Source: Plantago ovata (taxonomy: Eukaryota > Streptophyta > Magnoliopsida > Lamiales > Plantaginaceae). Taken from it: a DNA stretch of 64,000 nt. The notes below the pieces were generated by a model, which worked only from the letters and a program-made list of their open reading frames with translations, was not told the DNA's origin and ran no database searches. The position numbers and the translations under genes are program-made. Positions 12,821 to 25,937 of the stretch are shown here, piece by piece. The number at the start of each line of letters is the position of its first letter. Position 1 is the stretch's first letter. Location of the stretch: the NCBI GenBank assembly GCA_028274465.1, contig CM051456.1, positions 11,311,745 through 11,375,744 on the forward strand, written 5' to 3'.

Positions 12821-13900
12821 ACATTTAACATGTCTGTTGTGAATAATAAAGTGTCCAAAGAATGACATAGGGAATGGATTCTTCTTTAGTTCAAAACCAG
12901 ATAAAGAACTCTTCTTTTTTTTTAAACTCTAACTATGCAGGATAGCCTTTCTCTAGGAAAACTATAATTGGATACTGTGTATTGTTTGGAGACTCTCTAG
13001 TTAGTTGGAAATAAAAGAAACAACCAAGTGTTGAGCCATTCCTCAGCATAATATAGAGCAGCTGCCTGAACTTGTGAAATAATATGGCTACTTAGATTGT
13101 TTAATAAATTTGGTATAAACATTTTTGGGAAGTGAACAATAAGTTTTATTACCCAAACAGTTTAGCACATAGGTTGACTCAGCGTCCTGACCATCCTTAC
13201 ATCATAATACCAAACAAGGAAGACAAGGGACACAGCTCATAACATCAAATGAAGCTAATGAAACGCTAATTCATGGACAGCCTTTTCAAGACAAGGGAAA
13301 AGCAGACTCCTATATGTAATATTTCGAATGACTGTAGTGATAATCAATAAAAAATACATCTCACAAAAAATCTAGTATTTCATGACAGAACTATAAACAT
13401 GTGGAGGTTGAGTTTCATCATTTTATCACCTAAAAGGTAGAAGATGGAACAATATATTATTGTAAAACATGTCCCATCCAAATATTAGTTGACATACTAG
13501 GTCTTTACCAAAGTCGTATCAGGGGAAGATTTGATTGATGTTTGTTCCAAGATGGGAATTATGAATATCTACACTCCCACCTTGAGAGGAAGTGTTAGCA
13601 TTGATCTAATTAAATATTGAGCAAACAAGCTTAGATTCTCAACAAAAGAAGAAGAGAAAAGAAGAATGTGAAGAAGAAAACAAAAGTACCATCTATATCA
13701 TCGGAGTTTGTGAACCATATGCAAGTATTAAAAGGACAATGAGGAAGATGTGGAAACGCCGGAGCACCTACACCAAGCCACACAAAATCAGAGTAATACC
13801 AATTCTATAATATTAGGGTTTACAACTACGAGTCAGTCATGCACCAACTAAAATGCCCCCAAATGCTCCGTGTCTGCCCCTGAATAGGATAGTGAAAAAA

Positions 13901-16799
13901 TGTCAAAGTTACTTTATACATTGAACATTTCGAAAAGACTAATACAGCATGTTTACTCGACCTTGGATCGAAATTACCAGTAATATGAAAAACAGAAGCT
14001 TTTCGATTTGATGGGATGTCCTCTTTTTACCCTTAGGTGAAACAGCCAGAAAAAGATAAAGAGTATGGTACTATACATGTCGTAGTACGTACTCACTACA
14101 ATATGATGCCCTGGGTTTATTGCGATTGATGTGCAGTAGAAATGATTAATTTAATTCTTCCGCGGAACTTTGCATGTTAAAAGTTAAATTTAAACTTAAT
14201 TCTAGGCAGTTTTATTTTGAGTCTTTAAATTTTACCTGCATTTCATTTTTTGATGAGAGCAGGAAAAAGTGGGCGTAGTGTTCCGTTTCGTAAGAAATCG
14301 TATTCATGGCCATAGTGGTGCACTTAATTGCGTTTTTCTTCCCAGTGTTTGGTGAAACGCCGGTAAAAGAACAGCAAAAGTGAACCACATTTCCAGGTAG
14401 TGACTACTAACATCATATCAAAATTAATTTTACCGGCCGCTAGCGAGCTAGACACCCACATGTTGCAAATACCTACATATTAATTCCCGCCCAAAACAAA
14501 TTGCATAACTTATAGATTTGGGGACCGGATCGGTTTGAATGTTATCGCTCAAGTCCGTTTACCATGATTTTCCAATCTATAGGATCGGATCTAATTTGGT
14601 ATGGATCGTGCCAGAATAAAGTCCGCAGACGAATAAATGAATGCCCCTACATATATCTTATAAGGAAAACGACATATTAATGTCATTTCCAATTTTTTCT
14701 TTAGACATAAGTGGCATAATAGTCTTCCTACATTCTAGTTTCTTCATTTGTAGTGTATATAATATCCTCATTTAAATTAGGCAACTAAATAATTAGAAAT
14801 TCAATACTACACTAAATTTATGAACTTCTTGCTTTTTTTTTTTTTTTTTTCCATATCAAGCATCAAACTGGAGTTATTGGACGCATCTTCTTCAACTCCA
14901 CATCATTTCTCCATTTGAATAAAATATCAGTTTACACGCATCTTTTCCAACCCATTCAGTGACGGATCCTCTCCCAAATCCAAAAACATTTAATCCTATA
15001 AATTACATGAATCTATTACAAATCAATTACAAATCAATTACTGTTGATTACAAGCATCATCCTGAATTTAAAAAATTGAATCCCTTCTCTTGGAGACATT
15101 AAGATTTTGAAGGTTTCAGAGACCTTTTCCAACGATATTTGATGCGTAGTAATTGATGTGCGTGTAAAGAGGGTGAAATGTTTGGATTCGACTGTGATGC
15201 TTGGGACTTAGCAACCTAGACCAAGCATCATAGTCGAATCCAAACATACACCAAACATCTCTCCTTCACCCAAACATTATATTGTGTGATTTTGTTGGGA
15301 GTTTGATTATAGTTGCTAATATAATGATGCTTGCGTGACTATGATACTTGGACTACGCAACCAAAAACCAGTTTAAGGATAATACTTGTGATTGTGGTTT
15401 GGGTTGCAGATGATATGTTGGTGTGATTAATTGTGATGATTGGACTAAACAACCAGAAACCCCAGTTGAGTATGAATCTCAAAGAAAGTAAAAGGATACG
15501 GTGAAGGATATATGTTTGGTGTCATATAACTCTGGTGATTTCATAAGATTTAATTAAACAAACGTATTTGGTTATCAAGAGATGATTGGGGGATGTGTTT
15601 TAGAAAGATCATATCAAACTTCACAAATTAAAGTACTATAAGTATTGTAAAAATTATTTTAAGTCATATATACCAATTTAATATAAACATTATCGCTAAT
15701 TTCTAATTTTTCTAAATCTTACAAATAATTTTATTTAAAATGAAAACACATAAAAATCAACGCATACAAAGCAAACCAGCAGGTCTGGACTCTTGTTTCC
15801 CTAACATAATTATACCAACTAAAGTCCATATATAATGAGTGCAATCAATTCATAACCTCTTTGGTAAATTGTAATCAACAAAATTACCTATAGAAACAGG
15901 ATTCTTGACCAGTATTTGAATAAAATAAGAGAGGAGCTTTAAATTGTAAACATATTACTAGTTAATTAATAGTAAGAATTAAATTTTATACAGCCAGCTA
16001 GGTGATCGATATTCTGCAGGTAAAATTTAGTCCGATATTTCCTTCACCAAATGAAAAGTTAATGCAGGTGATATTAGATATGATCAATAGGAGTCAAATT
16101 CAGCATGCATGTGGCCTGATAAAATGTAGTAATAATGTGAATAAAGCCTAATTCATAGGGAAGAGTTTGACAAAATTGAACCAAACAATTAAAATTCATG
16201 TCCCAATCTTGCCCTGTTCCAACTATCCTCCATGCCCCTATGCTAGCTAGTTTGTAGATGTATCTGTTTGTGTAGCTACGTACTTCCATTTTGGCGGGAC
16301 CCATCTACAGATGAACTATATATTCAACTGGTACATGTATTTATTATAATACACTAGTACTAATTTCTCTATCATGAATTGGGAAATTTAGGAGACTAAA
16401 AGATCCAGGGACATTAAAAGAGTAAGCTAGATAGTATTGTGAATAACAAACTACCAGTATTAGTCAGGAACTTAAAATAAAAAATTAAAAAAATAATAAC
16501 CCAAACAACAACTTACTATTAGTCGTTCATTTGTAAACAAATACTATCTTCAATTTATTTTATTTTAATACAAATTATTTGTTTAGTAGAAATTTATATA
16601 TAAATAAGTTGAAGTTCACTTTAATTCAGATCAGATATTCAGTCTAGTTAACGTTTTTTCAAAGGAATCAAACAAATACCATAATACGATAGTTCCCCAT
16701 GAGTCCATAAACCATTTTTATATATATCTTCGCGCAGGTAAATCCAACCCACTTTAAAAATATATTTAAAAGTATTGCTTAAAAAAAAACAGAAAATAT
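13901..16799. other. Intergenic; one strong hairpin, no gene recognised
   Basis: AT-rich sequence without recognisable exons. It holds a T run at 14833-14850 and the inverted repeat at 15180-15245 described separately. Short open frames show no family resemblance. Confidence 0.35.
15180..15245. repeat. Inverted repeat (25-bp stem, one mismatch)
   Basis: The left arm at 15180-15204 (starting gtttggattcgactg) pairs with the right arm at 15221-15245 (ending gtcgaatccaaac), with one mismatch and a loop of about 16 bases. Weaker pairing continues outwards (gagggtgaa at 15169-15177 against ttcaccc near 15265). It is probably the core of a foldback MITE. Confidence 0.7.
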
Positions 16800-16804
16800 T
16801 ACAA

Positions 16805-16960
16805 CTATTACTAGAGCTACTGTTATACAAAACTCCTAAACCACCTTATTTTTTCACACCTATACAAACATTATGACTCCGTCACCGTCATACATCGAAC
16901 CTTGCTCCTCTCTTTCACTGCTCCACATCCGATCCTTAGCGCGGCACCACCTTATAACTC
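16805..16960 (-). repeat. tRNA-derived SINE copy, minus strand
   Basis: Read on the minus strand this gives a box A-like aaggtggtgccgcgc (near 16952), a box B-like aaggttcgatg (near 16903), then tgacgg..gagtcata, ataaggtggttta and an aggagt tail. The same order of blocks occurs at 32468-32625 and 45050-45190, so three copies belong to one SINE family. Confidence 0.55.
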
Positions 16961-17334
16961 CTTTTAAAGTATTGTTCTTCATCTGACATATTACATTTTC
17001 TTTTGATATTCGTTACCGGTTACCACGCAGGTGTTTTGAAAATCATCCATTATTTTAACAAGATTAATCGTATAGCAATATTGTCAAATGAAACTTAGTG
17101 ATCAACTTATAATCGATGCACCCTAACCTTTGAAATTTCAGAAATTTAAGTTGGTTTAACTTTAATCCGAACACTGATCTCAACTAACTATCATCACTCA
17201 AACACCTAGCCCTATCCTTCGAAGTCAAAGTACAAGAGTTCCAAAAACAAACTTTGATTTCTACTGCAGAAAGTTCAAAAGAACTGGGAATCCTAGGTAA
17301 TAATTATTTTAAGGTATATAATATAAATTTCATC

Positions 17335-17338
<4 letters not shown>

Positions 17339-17409
<71 letters not shown>
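17339..17409. repeat. TA dinucleotide microsatellite
   Basis: About 70 bp of uninterrupted (TA)n in intergenic DNA. Confidence 0.95.
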
Positions 17410-17411
<2 letters not shown>

Positions 17412-18911
17412 TGATATTTGAACTTGAATCACTGCACAACAGTAAAATGGAGGAAATATCTGTGCATGTAATTAACTGCATGATAGTTACTACACTATAG
17501 CATTCTCTGGATATATTATGCATATACATGGGCCTCATTTATTACTCTTGTACACTTCCATCTAACCCCATCAAGCACACAGCCACATAATTTCATGACT
17601 TGATCATATGGAAAGTTTTGAGTTCAAATATTGCAATGGATATAAATGTTTGATTCGTTTAAATATTTGAACTAAACTTAATTTATTAGTTCAATAAAAT
17701 ACAATTAAAGCAAAGCTGGATTAAGCATAATCGAATTTAATAAGGCATGGTAGTTTTCAAGACAAATCAAACATGATTTTGTGAGTGTAAGTTAATCTCT
17801 TTGCCCTTTTTCTCGAAGCCGACAACAATTTATGAATGAAAAATGCTAAATAAAAAAATTGCCTATATGTATCTGTTTGACGGTAGAACAAGTACGCACA
17901 GTGTGTTAATCGATAGTATTTGCATGCGAAAGAAAAGATTGGACTAACTTGCACTACTACATATTGAAGTTGTGAATAGTGTTTTGGTACTGTGGTTGAA
18001 GGCGACCGTTGCTCATTTATCAATGCACTTGCCGGTGTAGTAATACTAGGACTCCTCAATTTACATATATAAATGTATGTGTACAATAGAGTGTCATGTT
18101 TGTACATGTATATCGATGTTTAATTATCATGATATTATTGTATAATTAAGCAATGATCAACTCTTTCATTTGTTGTTATTTGTAAAAAGTTGTGTGAAAA
18201 ACAGGCAAGGAACCCTAATTTCATGCACATGTCTTGGACTCTTTTGAGTACTTATGTTGCATGACTCTTTGGGCTGTCAATTAATATCGGGTCAAGTACA
18301 ATTTAGAGTCATTTATTTTTCACTTTACTTTTGTCAATGTTTGTTAATTCTCATGAGAGAGGGTTTGTTGGTTCTTGTAAAGTCCCAAGAATAATCTTAT
18401 GCTTCTCTCTCACAAATCCCACCATTCTTTTACTGTCCCCCTTGTTCCATTAATTTATCTCATCTTAAATGGTTTTGTATGTTTATTGTGCAACATATTA
18501 CTAGTACCACTAATTTGCATATGGTGTAATAAAAAGTTTGTTGATCATGTTTAATTGTTTTCCTATATATATGTATCAAACGCCAATGTACAATAATTTA
18601 TATATATATATGGATGGGTCTAATGTTATTATAGAATGTATTGCAACAATTAACGGGAAATAATTTAAACAAAACATTGAGCGGAGGCCGGAGGGCATAA
18701 AACTAGGGGTCCTGTTAAGTCATAAGTCACAAGAACTTGGTTATAATTCGAGGTAACTCGGGTAAAATAATTCCTACTCTATTTTTTATAGTTCGAATGA
18801 ATTTTTTTCATTTCCATTTCTTGCAAGTGCTGCTCATCATCGATCCACTCCATTTAACTAGAACCCGGATATTCTTTAATATATACAATATTGTCCATGT
18901 CTTCTGGCGCC
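17410..18911. other. Intergenic, no gene recognised
   Basis: AT-rich sequence with scattered short (TA)n tracts, for example near 18600. No exon, RNA gene or known element could be supported. Confidence 0.35.
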
Positions 18912-19320
18912 TCTGTAACGATACGATCACTAATCAATCGAGACTTGACACTTAGATCGGTGCAGTTTATGATAACATGAGCTACACATGTCTCACCGGT
19001 ATAATATTGTCTGTTTTGGGTCTGAGCTTGCACATATTTATTAACTGATGTGGGGTGCGAGGTATTAGATTATAACCCTTAAATTGCTTGACGTCCTCAT
19101 TGAGCCTTAGCATGGTGGGGTTAGCCTGTCCTGGGACCATTATCCGCACCGGCCCGTTGCAAGTGTGGGGACTAGGGATGGTCTCGGCTTTGATACCATC
19201 TGTAACAATTCGAGCACTAATCGATCGAGACCCGGCATTTTAGTTTGACACAGTTACTCATGACATGGGCCATATACGTCTCATGAGTATATATGATATT
19301 GTCCACTTTGGTACTAAGTT
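18912..19320 (+). repeat. Two direct copies of a repeat of about 110 bp, likely old transposon ends
   Basis: Copy 1 (about 18912-19030) and copy 2 (about 19200-19320) share the ordered blocks tgtaac, cactaatc.atcgagac, catgag or catgggc, acatgtctc or acgtctcatg, and ata.tattgtc. The start of copy 2 is preceded by ggctttgataccatc, a phrase common next to plant retroelement ends. The 170 bp between them is more GC-rich. The family is not identified. Confidence 0.5.
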
Positions 19321-19389
19321 AGCAAAAAAATTCTTTCGGAAAAGAAGGTTTAGGTGCAACATACGAAAGCAATGGTGTGACTCTCTTGA

Positions 19390-19800
19390 ATAAAGACAAA
19401 TCACCTATGACTTTTGTTCGTGCTTCTGAGAATAATGAACAAATTCTCTATCAGATTGGTCAATCTACAGTCGCTGAAACACGCAACAAGACACCAAGAG
19501 TTGATAAGCCCGTTGTTGCTATTTAAGGTAACAAGACTTCAAAAGAAAAACAGGTTGTTGAAAAGCAAACTGTCAAGAAGGTTGCTGGAAAGCAATCTGT
19601 CAAACAAGTTGTTAAAAAGCAATTTATGAAACCTAAATGCAAGATTACTGAAAAACGTAATCAAAAGCCTGTTGCTGACAAACCTAAATCAAGTAAGATT
19701 GTTGAGGCTAGAACTCAACATGCTCCTAAAAGAGGACTTGGTTACAAAGACAAAAATAACCAACTCTTTCATGAGTATAAGCACCATATGAGAGTGGTTA
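19390..19800 (+). pseudogene. Lysine-rich retroelement gag-like fragment
   Basis: One frame runs from about 19400 with a single in-frame TAA near 19530. It reads T-F-V-R-A-S-E-N-N-E-Q-I-L-Y-Q-I-G, then a repeated K-Q-[TS]-V-K motif (three lysine/valine-rich units, 19548-19625), and ends P-K-R-G-L-G-Y-K-D-K. The basic repeats followed by a KRGLGY element resemble the C-terminal part of some plant Copia gag proteins. No other element part is found next to it, so the call is tentative. An unrelated lysine-rich gene fragment is the alternative. Confidence 0.35.
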
Positions 19801-20632
19801 TCTATTTATATACCAGACTCCTAACTGATTGGGGTGCGTATTACAGTTTTAGTGTATTCCATAGTGCAACACATACAAAAGCACAGTATACAAGCATTGA
19901 ACAATAGTTAAATCATAATGAGACACTAATTAATGAAAGTTTACAACATAGTCATATTTGCAACATTACTAACACACTATCCTTTATATATAACACAAAA
20001 TCTTATAGGGGGTCTATTTTTCGTATGTTCTTATGAAACACATAGTGATTATGGAGTAAAACGTCTATATAATAAAATGTACCTTTTGTACATAAGAAAC
20101 ATCTATATGTTTTGTAATCTAATACTATGTGTTCTCGCAAATATTTTTTATGCTTTTCGGTTTATTTTTATTTTTGCCGTAAACCATCTCTTAAGAAAGT
20201 TACCCATAAATAATACTCTAAATTAATGATTTATTCATATTACTTTTTATTCATTTAAATAATATCCCAAGAATGAGAATGAGAAGATTTTCTATAAACA
20301 AAGGGAATATAATTTAAGCCCATTTAACAATTATCCTAAAAGTAAATACCCTTAAAATTTATTGATATTTTACAATAATCCAATATTTCAATCAAGAACA
20401 ATATGGCCCTGCCCATATCCATTCTCAGAAAGAACACACACATTGGTAATTCATGTGCATTGCCATACTATTACTTAATAATAATATTGTCCTTCTTCCC
20501 CGGAATTGTTTAGTCATATTTCAGCAAGTAATATCTTGTCTCACCTTTTCTATCCATGATTAGGGTTTTACCTACTTTTTATCACATCTACATCCTACAA
20601 TAATCACCTTTCTAACAACCCTTAAAGTAACC
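19801..20632. other. Intergenic and promoter region of the WIP gene
   Basis: AT-rich sequence with no coding signal. The last 300 bases must contain the promoter of the zinc-finger gene that starts at 20823; I could not single out a confident TATA box. Confidence 0.35.
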
Positions 20633-20830
20633 ATGAGTAGTTTTATATCACAACCCTATTATTCCCACTTGTTTATATTTGGTGGTCTTGTTCTTCAGTC
20701 TTCATCTTTTCAACTTTTTAGTCCTCTCTTCCCCCCACCCCCTCCCTCTCCCTCTCTCTCTCTCTCTCATCAATTTTCCTCTTTACCTAACTCCTTCAAT
20801 TCCTCTCTTCCTCACCACTACCATGTCTAA
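20633..20830 (+). promoter_or_regulatory. Overlapping upstream ORF and CT-rich leader of the WIP gene
   Basis: An ATG at 20633 opens a 65-codon frame that ends with TAA at 20828-20830. It overlaps the main start codon (20823) by 8 bases in another frame. The leader also has a pure CT run at about 20749-20769. If transcription starts upstream of 20633, this uORF would compete with the main start. If the transcript starts later, it is irrelevant. Confidence 0.4.
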
Positions 20831-23406
20831 TGATCATCCATACTCCAATAATTTTATCAACAACAAATATGGCATCTACAACAACACCAATAACACCAAC
20901 AACATGGGATGGTTCAATCTTAATCCCATGTTTTCCTCCTCCTCCTCATCTTCTTCAACAACAATACCTAATTACAACAATCCTTACTACAACTACTTCA
21001 CAAACTCAATCAATACCAACACTTTGCTTTATGCTCCAATAACGTCATCACTACCACCACCACCACCTCCACCACGTTCACCACCACTCAAAGAAGCTCT
21101 TCCACTACTCACCTTGAGCCCATCAAGGCCTAGCTACTCTGATGATCATCAAAATCATCACTATCAAGATTTCACTTCAATCGATTTGGACAAGAAAGTA
21201 CAAGAAGAAGAAGAAGAAGACCATGAGTTGGATTTAGGGTTGTCTACACCTGGTTCATCCACTGCTGAGTCTGATCTGATCTCAATATTTTCAGAAGAGA
21301 GACAATTGGCGATGAATATCAATAGTACTAACAACAACCACAACAACAACAACAAAGAAGAAGTTAGCTTTGGTAATATAATCAATCCATTGAACAAGGG
21401 ACAGTATTGGATCCCAACTCCATCTCAGATTCTGATTGGTCCTACTCAGTTCTCTTGCCCTCTTTGCTACAAGACTTTCAACAGATACAACAACATGCAG
21501 GTAATTAATTACTATATTGCTTTTCTCTTTTTCATTTTGTCCCTTTCCCTTTTTACCGTCTTAGCTTTCTATTTTTGAAGTAAGAAGACTTTTGATATCA
21601 TCCCACTCTTTCTGCTAATCAGTTTGTGTGCATTATTGGTGTGTAATAGTATAACAGCTAATTCAGTAATTCTGGTTTAACTTTTTATTTAATCTTTTTG
21701 AATTACCCTAGTTGTTTATTTAATACAAAGGTGGTACAGAAATATTAACTAGAGACTAGAGCTCAGTTTTCTCTTCTTTCATTTTTTTTTTTTTCTCAAT
21801 TTTTCTTTTGCTTTTGAACTCTAAGAAAAATATGAACTAAAATTGTAATTTGAGTAGAAGTACTGTGTTAGAGCTGCCCAATTGCAATGGGGAGTTCATT
21901 GTGCCTTTGGATGTACTGGACTATGTATTTACTTGTTTCATGGAATATAAATAAATCCTTCTAAAAAATACAGTTTAAAACTTGTGTAAAATTTAATATT
22001 TTGACATAAGATAGAGATTTAGAAGTAGATGATAATAATAGGAGAGTTAAAGGTGATATTTAGGATGATTTAACCTGGTCCAACTGATGAGTTGGTCAGT
22101 GAGGCAGTAGCATATATTACTATTACCCACAGTTGATTGGACAACACAAGAATTATGCTTTTTGTCCTTGGAGTCTGTAATGATATACTTCTATATATCG
22201 AAAAAAAGAAATTAAAGAATGGAGATACGTGTGAGATACAGTAGTATAACTGAAGATTGGCCCTCCTGAGCTACAGCTTAGTTTCACCAAAACAATCTGC
22301 ACACTCAACCTTAATGCATCAGATGAGAACACAACAAAACAAAATAAATCTCTCTGCTTTCCTTTTCTTTTCTGCATTTGTATGTATGTTTGTGTTCAGT
22401 CATTCATTGTTATCATTAAAGATTCAAAACATTTTAACTGATGTATATATAATATCTTGTCATTGCCCTCTTTGTAATTCATCAACTCTGCCACCATTAA
22501 AACGGTTCTGTACCCTATTTCCTCTAAAAGTTATTATCATAAATTACTTTGATGAATAAGGATTTTGAGTTTTTCTTTTTTAAGGAAAGAATCTAGCTTA
22601 TAAATTTCGAATCTTGTGTTACTGTACATTCTTTAGCCTTGGCAGAACTTCTCGATTTAGTAACAATAAATTGTTCAAAGCCATGATCTAATTGGCTTTT
22701 GTAGAAATACTAAATCAAATATAAATTTTGTACTCAATTAAGAGTTGCTGCTGTTACACTTATAGTGTCAATAATAAATTCCAGTCACATTCTTTTTTCT
22801 TTTTTCCTTTTGAGAAAAAAAAAAATCTTCCTAATCCTAACTTATAGTATGTCTGAGAAACAAACTGTCTAAACCTACATTCAGTCCTCTAAGAAAACTT
22901 AAAAGTTTCCTCTTGTTTTGATACTTCTTTTGTAAATTTTTCATCTCATTTGGGTACTTGAAATACAGATGCACATGTGGGGGCATGGGTCACAGTACAG
23001 AAAAGGTCCGGAATCCCTCCGTGGGACACAGCCCACAGCAATGCTCCGGCTGCCATGCTACTGCTGTGCACCGGGTTGCCGTAACAACATAGACCACCCA
23101 AGAGCCAAACCCCTGAAAGACTTTCGAACCCTGCAGACGCATTACAAGAGAAAGCATGGAATCAAGCCCTTCATGTGTCGAAAATGTGGCAAAGCATTTG
23201 CGGTTAGAGGGGACTGGAGAACACATGAGAAGAACTGTGGGAAGCTTTGGTACTGCACTTGTGGGTCTGATTTCAAGCACAAGAGGTCTTTGAAGGATCA
23301 TATAAAGGCGTTTGGGGATGGACATGCGGCTTATGGGATCGATTGCTTTGATGAGGAGGATGAACCGGCTTCTGAGATTGAGCAAGATAATGAATCCACT
23401 CAGTGA
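20823..23406 (+). CDS. WIP2: WIP-type C2H2 zinc-finger transcription factor, WIP2/NTT-like
   Basis: Two exons, 20823-21500 and 22969-23406, join at GT/AG sites in phase to give 371 residues; Arabidopsis NTT/WIP2 is of similar length. The N-terminal 190 residues are Asn/Ser/Pro-rich, with a proline run and a [14 protein letters not shown] motif shared with NTT. An EAR-like LDLGLS motif follows at about residues 133-138. The W-I-P signature ([19 protein letters not shown]) comes just before the first finger. The C-terminal half is the WIP domain: one standard C2H2 finger split by the intron after N-N-M-Q, then three finger-like C2H2/C2HC units including [10 protein letters not shown]. It ends [18 protein letters not shown], the NTT-type tail. 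WIP proteins are nuclear regulators of transmitting tract, root meristem, vein and seed-coat development. I chose the ATG at 20823 because the in-frame extension upstream has no ATG and is pyrimidine-rich leader. No defects are seen. Confidence 0.93.
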
Positions 23407-25145
23407 TTATGATGCATGGTTGGTTTTAAGGTTTTTTTTTTCTTTTGAGATTAAGTGGTTTTTATGGGATAGGGGTAAGAAATGATCGATTACAGGAGCC
23501 AATTTTGTTGGATGGTTGATGTACTTTGTGCTCCTTAATGTAGAGTGATTACTACAACTACTACTTCACATTGACAATGTTGCAAGTTCATGGATGATTA
23601 AGGTAAGGCATCATTATTCTACCACTCTATTACAAGTGTTGTGCTGATAATTAGGGTTTAACAGTGTGACTTGAAGGTCTTAATAAACGGAGATAAATGT
23701 TGTAAGGCATAAAACTAATTAAATGGAGAATTTTTATATTATACAACATACTATTTCCACTTAAGGTATAAAAATAACTCTAGCCATTTAAGGATTATAC
23801 ATTTAGGGATTATACAAACGGCTCGGGAAGTATTTGATGACTCCTATATGCATGGTTTCATAAAATTTCCTGAGTATATGTAACGGGGTAGATTTTCAAA
23901 TTAATTAGTTAAGTGAATGTGGGCGAATTGCATGTGAAATCGTGAGGTAATGCCTTATTCTCCCGACTTAATCCCATCCTTTCAATTACGTACATTTCCA
24001 ATCGATCGAGTTCAAGTCATCAGTTTTGTAACTTCTTAATTTGGGAGGAAAACAAGTACGTACTATGATACGCCAACACACAAAAGGAAGCTAGAACCGA
24101 TTCACGAAGTTAGAGAAGTTGGGGAAATTTTGTTCAAATGAAGAAACTAAAAGTCCTAGAATAAGTAAATAATAAAAAGATAGAAAATCATCTTAAACAG
24201 TGGCGTATTTCCATCTCGATATACCTTGCGAGTTCCATGTATCAACATTTATGCTAGTGAACGCCTCGATGGATTTGAATAGGACATACATATATAGTAA
24301 AGTGATCTCACAATATTTGTAATGTTCAACATCCCACCTCGGTTAAAGCAATATTGAGTTAATTAAGGCCAGTTCACTTGGATGGCAATATCGCTTAAAG
24401 CAATATCCAAGATAAACTTAGAAATATCAGTTAAAGCAATATCCAAATTGCAACTTGGAAAAACTTGGATATATAGAACTTGGCGTTTGATCAAAATCCT
24501 ACTTTAAGCTAAAGATAAAGTGCAAGATGTCAAGTTAAGGTTAAATTTCAAGTTTAGCTGCAATGGATTGAATTTTTTGCCAGGTTTAAAAGATTGAAAA
24601 ATGAACTTCAATTCATGCCCAAAGATAGTTGATTTCCAGGTTCAGATAATGTGGATGACCAAACTGGAGTGTAGGAATGATGCGACTGAGAAGTGTTCCA
24701 TGCACACATGCATGATCAATGCTATGTTCATTTGCAAACTTTGTTTTTTTTAACGGTAAAAATTTATTCATTACCAAACTTACACTTTACAAAGGAGAGT
24801 ACCATAAATACACCCCACCCCCTCCACTTCTCCTCGCCAAAACAGATTACAGCTCGAAACCGATATATATCTAACAACTCAAATATCCCTTTCATTTCCG
24901 AACTATGGACCCCCTCCCTAGTCGTTCTAAACAATTAATGTTTTTCAAGTTTAATAAAATTCACCCGCATTTTGTAAATTATATTTCGAGCTAGCTAACA
25001 TGAACATACACAATATTTTTGTTACTACTATGAGAGTAGTATTCTTGTGTTTCATTTTGTTTTTATGATAATTGTCATGACATACTGTATGTAGCTAGCT
25101 AGCTAGTTTAATTGGTCTTTCTTAGCAAAATTAAAGCTATATAAT

Positions 25146-25177
<32 letters not shown>

Positions 25178-25937
25178 GGTTAAGACTACTTAATCTATAG
25201 AGTCAACTTTGACATGGCGCGCACAGAGAATAATACAGCTTAAGATTTTGTAGAAGAATTTAGTGAACTGGAATTTGACTGACTTTTTTCTTGCAAATTA
25301 AATTAGTCCCATTATTTTCATTTGTTCATGAGTCCAATCTTCCAATAATATCAAAATACCAAAGCAGTGGAAACTTAATATTGACCTTATCTTTAGTCAT
25401 TTCCCATGGAAAATTAACTAAGGTTCTACTACAGTAGCATTTGTGTATACATACGGTTGATTTAGCAATACAACGTACGAAAAGAAAGAAAAAAAGGTAA
25501 ATTGGGAATGGCGCTTTTAATGAATCCCCATGACTTAGATGCATGAAATTGGGAACTAGCGAGATAGTACTGCTGCTGAAAGCAAGAGGTTCCTACTTCC
25601 TACTGCACGACATAATGAATAACATGATAAGGTTGAGTCACATTTCATTTTTTCTCATTACATTTCGTAACATACTCCATCCCTCCCATTTGTTGATTTT
25701 TCACATAAATTTATTCATTGAAGCGGCAATTTTATTTTTTTAATTTATCAAAGATCTAGATATACAAAAGGTACACTAAATAGTGCATAAGAGTTGCACT
25801 CTTGTCCTCTCCTCATAAGGAAGAAGACTATAATAAGAAGAGGCAGAGGGAATCATTTGGAAGAGTCTAGAGTTATATTTTTTTATCGATAGGTCAATAG
25901 GTCAATATTTATGGATAGATAGAGATATTTCATGACC
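23407..25937. other. 3' UTR of the WIP gene and intergenic DNA
   Basis: No gene recognised. Around 24340-24465 the phrase ttaaagcaatat recurs several times in a loose repeat. A short (TA)n tract lies at 25150-25178. Confidence 0.4.

Larger units (their letters stand above)
9169..13900 (+). mobile_element. Degenerate Ty1/copia retrotransposon with LTR remnants and nested insertions
   Basis: The 5' LTR remnant (from about 9169) and 3' LTR (from 13593) share an ordered series of blocks, for example an ...aacaaaagaag... block at 9214 and 13640 and a ...aagccacac... block at 9337 and 13777. A purine tract (ttgagaggaag, 13582-13592) sits directly before the 3' LTR, as in Copia elements. Between the LTRs, broken frames read reverse transcriptase (L-E-K-N-K-T, then L-P-I-G-V, A-K-G-Y-A-Q-K-Y-G-L-D-Y and Y-G-L-K-K-A-S-G-Q-W near 9585-9985), the YVDD box near 10822-10833, RNase H (GYCVLFGDSLVSWK near 12973-13010) and the C-terminal D-N-Q/H-L-T-K-N region near 13333-13480. 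There are many stops and no gag, protease or integrase. It is a dead, internally deleted copy. Confidence 0.85.

Noticed and set aside
17293..17538. 81-codon open frame with an I-Y repeat
   Set aside because: Translation of the TA microsatellite.
19933..20226. 97-codon hydrophobic open frame
   Set aside because: AT-rich composition gives F/I/L/Y-rich translation; no exon context or family resemblance.
20679..20822. N-terminal extension of the WIP protein by 48 residues
   Set aside because: The extension has no ATG, is encoded by the CT-rich leader and does not resemble the family; the ATG at 20823 is the natural start.
22990..23385. 131-codon minus-strand open frame
   Set aside because: Antisense shadow of the WIP zinc-finger exon.
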